Below the pieces are notes generated by a model that worked only from the letters and a program-made list of their open reading frames with translations, searched no databases and was not told the origin of the DNA. This document shows, one piece after another, positions 15,003-21,741 of a stretch of 63,604 bases of DNA; positions within the stretch are counted from its first letter, which is position 1, and each line of letters starts with the position of its first letter. Origin of the DNA: a virus. Both the position numbers and the translations under genes were made by a program. The stretch covers positions 1-63,604 of the IMG/VR virus record IMGVR_UViG_3300033550_000003; one strand, given 5' to 3'.

Positions 15003-15098
15003 TTACTCGCTGAGATCGAACAGAGTAAGAATGATCAGGATCACTCCCACCAATCCGAAAATTTCACTGACTTCGCTGATAGTCTTCCAAATTTCCAC
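15003..15098 (-). CDS. Tiny single-pass membrane protein, 31 aa
   Basis: GTG start at 15098, preceded on the minus strand by AAGGAG five to six bases away, beginning only nine bases after the DUF932 stop. The peptide starts MEIWKTISEVSEIFG, and its middle (LVGVILIILTLF) is a clear membrane segment. The strong ribosome site and its place before the terminator support a real gene; function unknown. Confidence 0.65.
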   Translation of the reverse strand: MEIWKTISEVSEIFGLVGVILIILTLFDLSE

Positions 15099-15106
15099 GA
15101 TGCTCC

Positions 15107-16108
15107 TTAGGCAGCGAGGGCGAAGCCCTTGACGATCTGGAGAATGCGGTTCTTCTCCTTGTTGATCACGTCGTTGAAGCCGGACGCGGCTTCGAACAGG
15201 TTGTCGACGTTACCGCTACGCGGCATCCGGTACCAGTCAATGCGCTCCGTGAACGCGTTGAGAGCACCGTACATCGTGCCCGTGGTGGACAGAGTGGTCT
15301 TCGGACCGTCACCCGTGTCCGTGAAGATCCCCATCAGGAGATCCCGCTTGTCGTCCCACTTCTTGAACGAACCCTTCACGTCCTTTTCGGGACGCTCACC
15401 CTCGATCATCGAGATCATCTTGTCGAAGGTGTCCTTCGTGCACACCGTCTGGTAAAGGTCGTTCATCTCCTTTTCCCAGACCTTCGAGTAGGCGAAGGAG
15501 AGGTTCAGCGCCTCACGCGCAGCCGCCATGCGACCCTCGATGGTCTGAGTGTGGCGCATCTTGAACTGCTGCTTCACACCGTTACGGAGTGCGAAGTTCA
15601 GCGTGTTCTGACACACGACACGGACCGGAGTGGTGGACGCCATGACAGCGGTAGAGCCGTCGTGAGAGGTGTTGACAAGAAGATAAAGCTTCGTCACATC
15701 CTCGTCACCGATGATGATGTCCTCACCGATGGAGAGGGAACCGAACACGACAGCTCCATCCCTGATAGAACCAGCGGTCTCCCAGGTTCCACCACCGGCC
15801 AGCACACCGTCACCGAACGAGAAAAGCTCCTCGTTCTGAACGACCTTGTAGCGCTCAGCCACGATGCCGAGGGCATCGAGTTCCCCATCGAAGGGGTTGG
15901 TACGAAGCACATCGAACTTCGGCTTCGTCGTGCGACCACCACGCTTGATCTCCTGGAGGTGGACGTTCCACCCCGAAAGGTAGGACAGTTCCAGCATCTC
16001 AGCGGTGGTCAGGTTGCCGTCAAAGACGGTACCGAGGTTGTGCCACGCGGGCTCCTTACGGGAAGCGAACGCGACCTGGCCACGGGTACCGATCTCAAGA
16101 CCGTGCAT
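15107..16108 (-). CDS. DUF932 (phage/plasmid-like) protein
   Basis: 333 residues after an AGAGGAG ribosome site. The start region (TRGQVAFASRKEPAWHNLG), the central TTPVRVVCQNTLNFALR and the following RHTQTIEGRM are typical of the DUF932 / TIGR03299 family seen on phages and plasmids, whose role is unclear though some links to DNA metabolism are proposed. Length fits the family. It is transcribed from its own cassette promoter at 16196-16224 and is the most promoter-distal large gene of the leftward module. Confidence 0.85.
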   Translation of the reverse strand: MHGLEIGTRGQVAFASRKEPAWHNLGTVFDGNLTTAEMLELSYLSGWNVHLQEIKRGGRTTKPKFDVLRTNPFDGELDALGIVAERYKVVQNEELFSFGDGVLAGGGTWETAGSIRDGAVVFGSLSIGEDIIIGDEDVTKLYLLVNTSHDGSTAVMASTTPVRVVCQNTLNFALRNGVKQQFKMRHTQTIEGRMAAAREALNLSFAYSKVWEKEMNDLYQTVCTKDTFDKMISMIEGERPEKDVKGSFKKWDDKRDLLMGIFTDTGDGPKTTLSTTGTMYGALNAFTERIDWYRMPRSGNVDNLFEAASGFNDVINKEKNRILQIVKGFALAA

Positions 16109-16195
16109 GACATACTCCTCTTGTGTTTGGGTGCTGATTTACACTGTGGAATTAGCAAGGTACGAGAGCCGGTTTCCCTGCCCTTCGATAACCTA

Positions 16196-16261
16196 AGTCT
16201 ACACGAGTCTGTCAGAGTTCTCAACAGATAGGTGTAGGGTGCACTTTGTGCGCCGGGCGCA
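16196..16261 (-). promoter_or_regulatory. Leftward cassette promoter with palindrome (DUF932)
   Basis: Minus strand TTGAGA (16224-16219), 17-base spacer, TAGACT (16201-16196). The palindrome TGCGCCGGGCGCA is at 16249-16261, centred near -65 from the predicted start. Confidence 0.8.
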
Positions 16262-16285
16262 TTGGGCCCCGAAGGGCCCAACTTG

Positions 16286-16738
16286 CTAGTTCTGGATGTC
16301 TCGGTAAGCCTGGTCCATCAGGGTCTTCGCCTGCGAAAGGGACAGACCGGACTTCGTGCGGAGAAGCTTGATTGCCGTGATCTTGTGCTGCGGGTGGTCC
16401 TTGGCGATCTTGACGGCGGCGATAGCCGCAATGGTCATCATCTTCCGCTCGATCTCCTCCAGACGCTCGATGGTGTAACCGTCCTCCTCGGAACGAGTCG
16501 CCTTGCCGTCGTTGTAGCCACGGCTGTACTCTTCGCTGTCGATCTTTCCGGCCGCGTAACCCTTGTCGTATCCGGCCAGCTTACCGGCGTCGAAGGAACG
16601 AGCCTCGACCTCACAGACACGGGCCGAGTGTGCCTCGAAGATGATCGTCGCGACACGGAAGGCGTTGCTGAGGGTCATCTTGACGTTGTTGGCGTTGAAG
16701 ATGCGGAGGATGCGCTCGATGGAGAACTCGTTCAGCAT
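16286..16738 (-). CDS. Phage protein with ribosomal L7/L12-like C-terminus (paralogue A)
   Basis: 150 residues after AAGGAG. Three parts: a helical N-terminus (1-50), a Gly/Tyr-rich repeat (GYDKGYAAGK... SRGYNDGKA, about 55-80) and a C-terminal segment KITAIKLLRTKSGLSLSQAK (about 119-138) that closely follows the L7/L12 C-terminal pattern K-I-x-V-I-K-x-V-R-x-x-T-G-L-x-L-x-x-A-K. The next gene has the same architecture. It might contact translation factors or compete with host L7/L12; that is inference. Confidence 0.72.
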   Translation of the reverse strand: MLNEFSIERILRIFNANNVKMTLSNAFRVATIIFEAHSARVCEVEARSFDAGKLAGYDKGYAAGKIDSEEYSRGYNDGKATRSEEDGYTIERLEEIERKMMTIAAIAAVKIAKDHPQHKITAIKLLRTKSGLSLSQAKTLMDQAYRDIQN

Positions 16739-16783
16739 GACCGACTCCTTTTCTAGGGGAAGTTTTCCCCTTTCGATAGCTCC

Positions 16784-16848
16784 ACTCTACAGGAAGCAAG
16801 AGACAAGTACAAGACTACGTGTACTGAGCATCTTGTGCGCCGGGCGCA
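16784..16848 (-). promoter_or_regulatory. Leftward cassette promoter with palindrome
   Basis: TTGTAC-N17-TAGAGT on the minus strand (16812 to 16784) with the palindrome at 16836-16848. Drives the L7/L12-like paralogue A. The 5' leader has a hairpin GGGGAA / TTCCCC. Confidence 0.75.
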
Positions 16849-16873
16849 TGCGCCCCCGAAGGGGCGCACTGTG

Positions 16874-17371
16874 TTACTCGGTCTCCGTGAATCCCTCACG
16901 CGACATCTTCTCGATGTATGCGTCCTCCTCGTCGATGATCTTGGACACCTTCTCCACCAGATTCTTGCTGTCGCGCAGACCCAGACCGGACAGGTCACGC
17001 ACCTCCCGGATGCACTGGATCTTCCTCTTCGCTCCGACGCGACGGACGATGTCCAGGGCCATCGGCTCGATGAACTCGATCATCTTCTGCTCGATGGTTC
17101 GGAGCCGAAGGATCTCGTACTTGTTTTCGGCGTTCGCCTGACGGATGCCCTTGTCCTTACCCTCCAGGAAGCCCCGGTTGTAGGAGTTCTCCTGAGCGGC
17201 GTAGTCAACGATCTTCTTTCCGTCATCGAATCCCGTGTTGTAGGACTCGGCCAACGCTTCCTCGATCTGGTACATGATGTCCCTGCCCAGGGCGAAAGCG
17301 AGCGACAGGCTGATCTCCACGCAGTGGTCCGCGAGGGAGGTGACGATGCTCTGGACCGTGATCTTCGACAT
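16874..17371 (-). CDS. Phage protein with ribosomal L7/L12-like C-terminus (paralogue B)
   Basis: 165 residues from ATG at 17371 after GGAG. Same order as paralogue A: a helical N-terminus, a glycine-containing repeat (YNTGFDDGKK, YNRGFLEGKDKG), then KIQCIREVRDLSGLGLRDSK, which matches the L7/L12 C-terminal consensus including GLGL. An acidic tail follows. Two copies side by side indicate duplication within the module. Function unknown beyond the resemblance. Confidence 0.72.
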   Translation of the reverse strand: MSKITVQSIVTSLADHCVEISLSLAFALGRDIMYQIEEALAESYNTGFDDGKKIVDYAAQENSYNRGFLEGKDKGIRQANAENKYEILRLRTIEQKMIEFIEPMALDIVRRVGAKRKIQCIREVRDLSGLGLRDSKNLVEKVSKIIDEEDAYIEKMSREGFTETE

Positions 17372-17415
17372 GATGACTCCAGTCTTAGAGAGAATTTCTC
17401 TCTTTCGATGTTCTA

Positions 17416-17481
17416 AGTCTACAGGCCACATGAGACAGTGACAAGAATAGATGCAGTGTGCACTTTGTGCGCCGGGCGCAC
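17416..17481 (-). promoter_or_regulatory. Leftward cassette promoter with palindrome
   Basis: TTGTCA (17444-17439), 17 bases, TAGACT (17421-17416); palindrome GTGCGCC-G-GGCGCAC at 17467-17481. The leader has a GAGAG-AAA-TTCTCTC-type hairpin. Confidence 0.82.
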
Positions 17482-17511
17482 GTCCTAAATGTCCGATTTG
17501 CCCGGAACATG

Positions 17512-17532
17512 AAAAAAGCCCCTTACGGGGCC
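17512..17532 (-). terminator. Leftward terminator
   Basis: GCCCC-GTAA-GGGGC followed by TTTTTTC on the minus strand, just after the 17523 gene. The stop lies within the stem. Confidence 0.75.
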
Positions 17533-17861
17533 CTTCCCATCATCATGATGATTTGATCTATTGTGAATCGACTTGCTGCACTGAGATTGTATTCCTCGTC
17601 ATTCCTAGTAGAACACGCTGCATTCTTGTCTGCGAGAGCATTGAGAATCGCAATCGCAAGATCGAACATCGGCTTTGCATACACCACATTCTCAGAAAGC
17701 ATGAGATATGCGGCAGCGTCAGCATTGAATGAACGCTGGTCAAGAATGCTGAGAATCTTTGCAGCATCCTTTTCCAGGGGAGAACGTCGTGTAGAGGTTG
17801 TACGAGTTCCCTCATACATTCCAGGCGGGTGTACGTTGAAACTACGGAAGACGTCAGACAT
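17523..17861 (-). CDS. Hypothetical protein, 112 aa
   Basis: Start ATG at 17861 directly after GGAGGATC; the frame extends upstream but this has the ribosome site. The product (MSDVFRSFNVHPPGMYEGTR at the start) is helical after residue 30 with an alanine-rich segment and a final MMMGRAP. No family recognised. No own promoter is visible, so it probably depends on read-through from the Lsr2-like gene promoter. Confidence 0.65.
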   Translation of the reverse strand: MSDVFRSFNVHPPGMYEGTRTTSTRRSPLEKDAAKILSILDQRSFNADAAAYLMLSENVVYAKPMFDLAIAILNALADKNAACSTRNDEEYNLSAASRFTIDQIIMMMGRAP

Positions 17862-17875
17862 GATCCTCCAATGAA

Positions 17876-17897
17876 AAGGGGGCCTTTCGGCCCCCAA
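17876..17897 (-). terminator. GC hairpin between leftward genes
   Basis: GGGGGCC-GAAA-GGCCCCC on the minus strand followed by CCTTTT. It should be only partly effective because the next gene has no visible promoter. Confidence 0.6.
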
Positions 17898-17902
17898 TCC
17901 AT

Positions 17903-18067
17903 CTACGCTTCGGGCTTGTAATCCGTGGAGCCGCTGTAACCGTCATCAACGATCACATGCATGCCCAGAATCTTGGATAGGAATTCCCCAGTGGCCTCAG
18001 CCATGGGAAGTGCCTGATCATGGTTCTCATCCGTGCCAGGAAGGATGACAATGCTGATCGGGTTCAT
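17903..18067 (-). CDS. Hypothetical protein, 54 aa
   Basis: ATG at 18067, three bases after the Lsr2-like stop. The product starts MNPISIVILPGTDENHDQA and ends DDGYSGSTDYKPEA, a small acidic protein with one likely strand and one helix. Too short for family assignment, but codon use and spacing match its neighbours. Confidence 0.55.
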   Translation of the reverse strand: MNPISIVILPGTDENHDQALPMAEATGEFLSKILGMHVIVDDGYSGSTDYKPEA

Positions 18068-18070
18068 AGA

Positions 18071-18595
18071 TCAGCCGCGCGTCCGAACCGTCACGTCCAT
18101 GCCGAGAACGTGAGGGGAGCCGCAAGAGCAGTGCGACAGCGAGTAACCGCACTTGCACGCCTCGTTCTCACCGAGCATGATCCGCTTGTCACCGAAGTAA
18201 GCGATGTACTCCGTACGCTTCGAACGCGTCCGGGGGGCGGTCGGACGGATGTCCTTACCGATGACACGGATGTGCTCGCGCGTCTCGGAGGGCTTGACCT
18301 CCGGGTTCGCCTTACGGTACGCCTCCAGAATCTCACCCGAGAGACGGCCACGCTCGTTCACCGGCATGCCGACCGACTTGGCCCAGTTACGAACCGTACG
18401 GGCGTCGAACGCACCGGCCTTGACCGTGACAGTCTTGGCCTTGACGGAACGCTCCTTTGCGGCAGCCGAATCCGTGAACACCATGCCCATGGACTCCATC
18501 TCGGCGATCTTCTCCAGAGCGGCAGCGGAGAGACGACCCCGACCGTCCGCCTTGGCCAGACCGAGGGAAGCGGCGTACTCACGGCGAGTGGTCAT
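18071..18595 (-). CDS. Lsr2-like DNA-binding protein with Cys-rich tail
   Basis: 174 residues. Residues about 66-95 (TVRNWAKSVGMPVNERGRLS then EILEAYRKANPE) match the Lsr2 C-terminal domain, in which an RGR AT-hook-like loop inserts in the minor groove of AT-rich DNA. A second, weaker copy (REYAASLGLAK, GRGRLS) lies at 5-25. The C-terminus adds CKCGYSLSHCSCG, a probable zinc site absent from host Lsr2. Host Lsr2 silences foreign DNA; a phage version may counter or copy that silencing. Confidence 0.78.
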   Translation of the reverse strand: MTTRREYAASLGLAKADGRGRLSAAALEKIAEMESMGMVFTDSAAAKERSVKAKTVTVKAGAFDARTVRNWAKSVGMPVNERGRLSGEILEAYRKANPEVKPSETREHIRVIGKDIRPTAPRTRSKRTEYIAYFGDKRIMLGENEACKCGYSLSHCSCGSPHVLGMDVTVRTRG

Positions 18596-18624
18596 TTTGA
18601 AGCCTTTCGTTTGGGTGTGAGTTC

Positions 18625-18653
18625 AGTCTACTCTAGCCAGTAGGCAGAGTCAA
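18625..18653 (-). promoter_or_regulatory. Proximal promoter of the Lsr2-like gene (no palindrome)
   Basis: TTGACT (18653-18648), 17 bases, TAGACT (18630-18625). It lacks the palindrome, unlike the second promoter 65 bases upstream. Confidence 0.75.
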
Positions 18654-18693
18654 GGTGGTGATCGGGGGCTTTTCCTCCCCCGTTCATGTTCTA

Positions 18694-18758
18694 AGTCTAC
18701 GCGTCTCAGAGGGGAATGTCGAAAATACGTGTAGCCTACATCTTGTGCGCCGGGCGCA
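18694..18758 (-). promoter_or_regulatory. Distal promoter of the Lsr2-like gene with palindrome
   Basis: TCGACA (18722-18717), 17 bases, TAGACT (18699-18694), palindrome at 18746-18758. The leader between the two promoters has a GGGGG / CCCCC hairpin and an 18-codon ORF. Confidence 0.75.
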
Positions 18759-18779
18759 CGCGCCCCGAAGGGCGCTGCG

Positions 18780-19517
18780 TTAGGACCTCCTACGCTTAGA
18801 AACCTTTGAAGAGAATCGGATGTCAGCCTTACCGAAAACACAAAGGCCGCAGGAAAGGCAGGCACCCCCATTCTCAGTGATCAGCGGAATGCGCTTGGCA
18901 TTCTCAGGGCAGATAGCGCCAGGCTTGCCAGTCTCAGCAAGCATGAACTCCTTTCCCTTATCGAACGAATCCGAAAGGTAAGCCATGCGAACAGACGGAT
19001 ATTCCTTAGCCGTCTCGATTGCAGCTTCCTTGTTCTCATCGTCTACACTCAAATAGACTGAGAGATTGGGAATTCCGTAGATGAATCCCACGTATTCGAA
19101 AGATCGAGTGTAAATCCAGAATTGCACATCAGGAAAATCCTGACAGGTCAGTTCGATTGCCTCGGCGTAAGTCGCAGAGAAAATGTCACCGTCAGCGTGC
19201 CAACGGAACACCTTCGGAGCGTTCTTCTTTTCGCAGTCAGAGACAAAGTCTCCGATCATGTTGGAAAGAAGTTCGATCATCTCTGCGAGAGTGGCATTAC
19301 GCAGCAATTCCCAGTTGTGCAACACAAGGTTACGAACTCCGGGATACTGCCTTTCCAGCTTACCGGCATAGCAGACGGTCTCACAGACCGAAGTGGCACC
19401 AGGGCAGGAAAACGCCTTTCCACTCGGAAGGGAGAAAGCGTTTTTGATCAGGGGAGCATTCCCCTTGACGTTAGCCAGATTTGCAGTCTTGCGATCGGCA
19501 GTGCGCTTAAGCTGCAT
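18780..19517 (-). CDS. Gp88-like cysteine-rich protein
   Basis: 245 residues from ATG at 19517 after CGGAGGAACGTA. The N-terminal part has SLPSGKAFSCPGATSVC then CYAGKLERQ, and the C-terminus has CPENAKRI and CLSCGLC. This matches phage proteins I know as gene product 88 family, with Cys clusters that could hold an iron-sulfur centre. The middle (WHADGDIF and YLSVDDEN) is alpha/beta. Its start overlaps the end of the ParB-like gene, so the two are co-translated. Enzymatic role unknown. Confidence 0.62.
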   Translation of the reverse strand: MQLKRTADRKTANLANVKGNAPLIKNAFSLPSGKAFSCPGATSVCETVCYAGKLERQYPGVRNLVLHNWELLRNATLAEMIELLSNMIGDFVSDCEKKNAPKVFRWHADGDIFSATYAEAIELTCQDFPDVQFWIYTRSFEYVGFIYGIPNLSVYLSVDDENKEAAIETAKEYPSVRMAYLSDSFDKGKEFMLAETGKPGAICPENAKRIPLITENGGACLSCGLCVFGKADIRFSSKVSKRRRS

Positions 19518-19815
19518 TACGTTCCTCCGAACGACTGTAGGGCAGTTCCTTGTTTCGAACAATGGTGGCAAGGGGGACGGCATTGATCGTTTTGTGTCCC
19601 AGAATCCAAGCCATGACGACACGGTGCTGTCCGTTGTAGACACAGCCATTCTGGAAATTGATCGGCTCCCGAATACCATCACGCTCACAGGAAATGATGA
19701 ACTCGTCGCTCATTTCCTCGAAAAGCCGAGTGAAGAGATCCATAGTCGATTCACCGTCCTCGCGGTCGGCAAAGTCAGCCATGGCAACGATCTTCGCAAC
19801 ACTCAGCTTCTTCAT
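19507..19815 (-). CDS. ParB-like nuclease-domain protein (paralogue 1)
   Basis: 102 residues. The ParB/sulfiredoxin-like signature is visible: IREPINFQNG, then VYNGQHRVVMAWILG near 58-72, where the GxHR-type motif usually contacts nucleotide. Only the N-terminal domain of ParB is present. It overlaps the gp88-like gene by 11 bases. A second ParB-like gene lies 400 bases upstream. Such domains can act as CTPases, nucleases or partner-binding modules; the role here is open. Confidence 0.75.
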   Translation of the reverse strand: MKKLSVAKIVAMADFADREDGESTMDLFTRLFEEMSDEFIISCERDGIREPINFQNGCVYNGQHRVVMAWILGHKTINAVPLATIVRNKELPYSRSEERNAA

Positions 19816-19821
19816 GGGTTC

Positions 19822-19886
19822 AGTCTACAGGGTTGGGGAGACATGTACAAGAATAGATGTACGTTGAATCTTTTGCGCCGGGCGCA
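19822..19886 (-). promoter_or_regulatory. Leftward cassette promoter with palindrome
   Basis: TTGTAC (19850-19845), 17 bases, TAGACT (19827-19822), palindrome at 19874-19886. Drives the ParB-like and gp88-like genes. Confidence 0.8.
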
Positions 19887-19897
19887 CCCGAAGGTGC

Positions 19898-19987
19898 TCA
19901 CCGCCTCAGCATAGAAATGTAAGAGAGAACGAGGACGGCAAGAAGGAGGATGCCGCAAACGATGTCCCAGAAAGTTTCAGAAGTCAT
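19898..19987 (-). CDS. Tiny membrane protein, 29 aa
   Basis: ATG at 19987 follows the previous small ORF stop by one base (TGAAATG). Hydrophobic core GILLLAVLVLSYI with an N-terminal acidic cap and a basic end (MLRR) predicts a single pass with the C-terminus inside. Third of three consecutive tiny genes. Function unknown. Confidence 0.55.
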   Translation of the reverse strand: MTSETFWDIVCGILLLAVLVLSYISMLRR

Positions 19988-19988
19988 T

Positions 19989-20069
19989 TCACTCCAGCCA
20001 GAGAAGGAAAAAAAGAAAGACGACGATACCCGAAAGAGATTTGATCAGAAACCATTGGAATCTAACCAT
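19989..20069 (-). CDS. Tiny membrane protein, 26 aa
   Basis: ATG at 20069 overlaps the end of the basic-protein gene. The peptide begins MVRFQWFLIK and continues into a hydrophobic stretch (GIVVFLFFLLWL). Together with the neighbour at 19898 it could form a two-component membrane peptide pair. Function unknown. Confidence 0.5.
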   Translation of the reverse strand: MVRFQWFLIKSLSGIVVFLFFLLWLE

Positions 20070-20226
20070 CTTCACCTCTGTACTTGTTTCGTCGCCTATA
20101 AGCCTTTTTGCTTCGATGCTTAGCAGAAGCATTAGACCTTCGAAGACCCATAATGTGTTCCATCTGCTCAGCAGACCAAACAATAGGTCTCTTCTTGTTT
20201 CGATTACCTTTCTTCTTTTTACCCAT
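20062..20226 (-). CDS. Small highly basic protein, 54 aa
   Basis: ATG at 20226, overlapping the last codons of the ParB-like gene at 20219. Very rich in Lys and Arg (MGKKKKGNRNKKRP at the start and KAYRRRNKYRG at the end), with a central WSAEQMEHIMGLRRSNASA helix. Probably binds nucleic acid or ribosomes. No family recognised. Confidence 0.6.
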   Translation of the reverse strand: MGKKKKGNRNKKRPIVWSAEQMEHIMGLRRSNASAKHRSKKAYRRRNKYRGEDG

Positions 20227-20539
20227 ACATTTGCCTCTTTCGGCTTTCCGGCCAACCCTGATTCACCAAGTATTCCTCAGGGCTGTCATTGAAGTTTTCC
20301 ACGAATTCCAAGTATTCGATTCCCAGAAGCCATGCTACCAGAATGCGGTGGTGACCGTTGTAAACAGTGTTTTCATCAGGAGAATAAACAATGGCCCCCT
20401 TCACACCATTCTCTTCTACGGATTCGATGAATTCGTCAGAAAGCTCTTCGAATTTCTTTTCCCACATTCCTTCAATCGTGTCACGAAACTGATCGTTGAA
20501 GGTAGCGTTCTCCATCAGGTACGAAACGGAAATGCGCAT
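20219..20539 (-). CDS. ParB-like nuclease-domain protein (paralogue 2)
   Basis: 106 residues from ATG at 20539 after AAGGAGGACCC. Contains VYNGHHRILVAWLLG near 68-82, the same motif and spacing as paralogue 1, preceded by a matching KFEELSDEFIESVEENG segment (paralogue 1: EMSDEFIISCERDG). The two clearly come from one duplication. C-terminus is basic. Function unknown. Confidence 0.75.
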   Translation of the reverse strand: MRISVSYLMENATFNDQFRDTIEGMWEKKFEELSDEFIESVEENGVKGAIVYSPDENTVYNGHHRILVAWLLGIEYLEFVENFNDSPEEYLVNQGWPESRKRQMYG

Positions 20540-20559
20540 GGGTCCTCCTTGTTTCTCTG

Positions 20560-20625
20560 AGTCTACACCAGATGGGATAGATATTTCAAGGATAGATGTA
20601 TGTGACATCTTGTGCGCCGGGCGCA
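20560..20625 (-). promoter_or_regulatory. Leftward cassette promoter with palindrome
   Basis: -10 TAGACT at 20565-20560; -35 is degenerate (TTGAAA with an 18-base spacer); palindrome at 20613-20625. Drives the ParB paralogue 2 gene and the tiny genes after it. Confidence 0.7.
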
Positions 20626-20652
20626 CGAAAGCCCCTCCGAAGAGGGGCTTGT
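20626..20652 (-). terminator. Leftward terminator
   Basis: GCCCCTC-TTCG-GAGGGGC on the minus strand, followed by TTTCG, after the 20664 gene. Confidence 0.75.
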
Positions 20653-20663
20653 GCCTGATGTGA

Positions 20664-20930
20664 TCAGTCGGTGGCCTTGGAGCTTTCGAGCTTCGGACGC
20701 CGGAGCATCTGAGCGTCAGCCTCCTGGTACTCCTTACCGACGATCACACCGCCCACGATCACCTTGTACCGCCGAAGGATGTCACGAGCGCCGAACTCGT
20801 CCGACAGAACGTCGATCCGCTGGAACTTGTTCCGCGAGTCAGTCTTGCCGAACTCGATGTCGACACCGAGGATGCACGCGGCCGTGCGAAGGGCGAGGGA
20901 GTAGCGAACGGGAACCATGCCAGAGATCAT
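20664..20930 (-). CDS. Hypothetical protein, 88 aa
   Basis: ATG at 20930 after GAGGACACAGC. The product begins MISGMVPVRYSLALRTAACI, has an alpha/beta look and a basic segment (RDILRRYKVIVGG), and ends charged. No family recognised. Promoter at 21043-21072 lies inside the end of the upstream gene. Confidence 0.65.
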   Translation of the reverse strand: MISGMVPVRYSLALRTAACILGVDIEFGKTDSRNKFQRIDVLSDEFGARDILRRYKVIVGGVIVGKEYQEADAQMLRRPKLESSKATD

Positions 20931-20963
20931 GCTGTGTCCTCACGTAGATGTGTACAGATGTAT

Positions 20964-21038
20964 TCAGTTATCAGAGACTTTGGCAGGAAGGGAAAAATCT
21001 CGTAGAGCGAGACCCCAGTGGCCTGTCCCCTTGTGCAT
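20964..21038 (-). CDS. Possible 24-aa mini-ORF in a leader
   Basis: An ORF beginning MHKGTGHWGLALRDFSLP starts four bases after the TAGACT -10 and ends before the 20664 gene. No ribosome site is visible, and the distance is too short for a normal leader. It may be a coincidental frame or a leaderless leader peptide. Confidence 0.25.
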   Translation of the reverse strand: MHKGTGHWGLALRDFSLPAKVSDN

Positions 21039-21042
21039 GTTC

Positions 21043-21072
21043 AGTCTACAGGGTTGACTTACTCGCAGTCAA
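21043..21072 (-). promoter_or_regulatory. Leftward promoter without palindrome
   Basis: TTGACT with 18-base spacer to TAGACT (21048-21043). The -35 lies in the coding end of the 21059 gene. Confidence 0.6.
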
Positions 21073-21238
21073 CCAGGATCTCCGGCTCGTCCGTCGTCCA
21101 GTCGTCCACGACGATTCCGCGCCGGATCACACCAGCGGTGGAGAACCGAACGACCTGCTTGGCCAGCGCCTCAGCCTGGAGAGCGTCGAACTCGTCCTCG
21201 GAGATGACCTTGTAACCCTTGGGGATGTTCACGTTCAT
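21059..21238 (-). CDS. Hypothetical protein, 59 aa
   Basis: ATG at 21238 after GAGGAGATCAAC. The product (MNVNIPKGYKVISEDEFDAL) has an N-terminal strand, a helix and a strongly acidic C-terminus (DDWTTDEPEILVDCE). No family recognised. The leader has a GGGAGG-GAAA-CCTCCC hairpin. Confidence 0.65.
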   Translation of the reverse strand: MNVNIPKGYKVISEDEFDALQAEALAKQVVRFSTAGVIRRGIVVDDWTTDEPEILVDCE

Positions 21239-21284
21239 GTTGATCTCCTCTCTTGGGGAGGTTTCCCTCCCTTTCGATATCCTA

Positions 21285-21350
21285 AGTCTACAGGTTGGAT
21301 GAGACAGTTGCAAGTTATCGATGCACACTACATCTAGTGCGCCGGGCGCA
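21285..21350 (-). promoter_or_regulatory. Leftward cassette promoter with palindrome
   Basis: TTGCAA reverse-read at 21313-21308, 17 bases, TAGACT at 21290-21285; palindrome at 21338-21350. Confidence 0.78.
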
Positions 21351-21371
21351 AGGCCCCGAAGGGCCAAGGCT

Positions 21372-21617
21372 CTAGAACAGATCCATGATGCTATTCTCAC
21401 AGACCTTACGGATGGGCTCATCGTTCGAGTGGTCCACCAGCTTGATTCCCGATTCGACCAGGAATCGCTTCCTGTCGAAACGAGGGTTCTGCTCGGTGAA
21501 GATGTTGGCGAACTGCGTAGTGATCAGCTCGTGAGCCGTACCCTCGGCAAACATGCCGAGAATCTTGGACTCGTTGAGCGTCTTCGCGATGGCCTCGACC
21601 ATTTCACGGTGGTTCAT
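21372..21617 (-). CDS. Hypothetical protein, 81 aa
   Basis: ATG at 21617 after AGAGAGGAACA. All-helical and soluble (MNHREMVEAIAKTLNES at the start, ENSIMDLF at the end). No family recognised. It follows the standard cassette: own promoter at 21644 and a GC hairpin after the stop. Confidence 0.65.
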   Translation of the reverse strand: MNHREMVEAIAKTLNESKILGMFAEGTAHELITTQFANIFTEQNPRFDRKRFLVESGIKLVDHSNDEPIRKVCENSIMDLF

Positions 21618-21643
21618 TATTGTTCCTCTCTCTCGATGGTCTA

Positions 21644-21708
21644 ACTCTACAGGAGTGTTGTAGAGGATGCAAGACTAGATGTATCCTGCACTTTGTGCGC
21701 CAGGCGCA
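21644..21708 (-). promoter_or_regulatory. Leftward cassette promoter with variant palindrome
   Basis: TTGCAT (21672-21667), 17 bases, TAGAGT (21649-21644). The palindrome at 21696-21708 has A instead of G at the central position, so both arms are intact. Confidence 0.78.
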
Positions 21709-21709
21709 C

Positions 21710-21733
21710 GAAAGGGCCCCGAAGGGCCCTTTG
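21710..21733 (-). terminator. Leftward cassette terminator
   Basis: AAAGGGCCC-TTCG-GGGCCCTTT, the common hairpin of this module, after the 21742 gene. Confidence 0.8.
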
Positions 21734-21741
21734 TGGGAAGA

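Noticed and set aside
14935-15132. A 65-codon rightward ORF across the module end
   Set aside because: It runs antisense over a terminator, a palindrome and the end of the DUF932 gene, with no ribosome site.
15551-17416. Long plus-strand ORFs (up to 226 codons) in the leftward module
   Set aside because: They are antisense shadows of GC-rich genes that have ribosome sites and motifs.
18631-18687. An 18-codon ORF between the two promoters of the Lsr2-like gene
   Set aside because: It begins seven bases after a -10, but other cassettes have ATC at this spot, so the ATG is probably a chance variant of a conserved leader.
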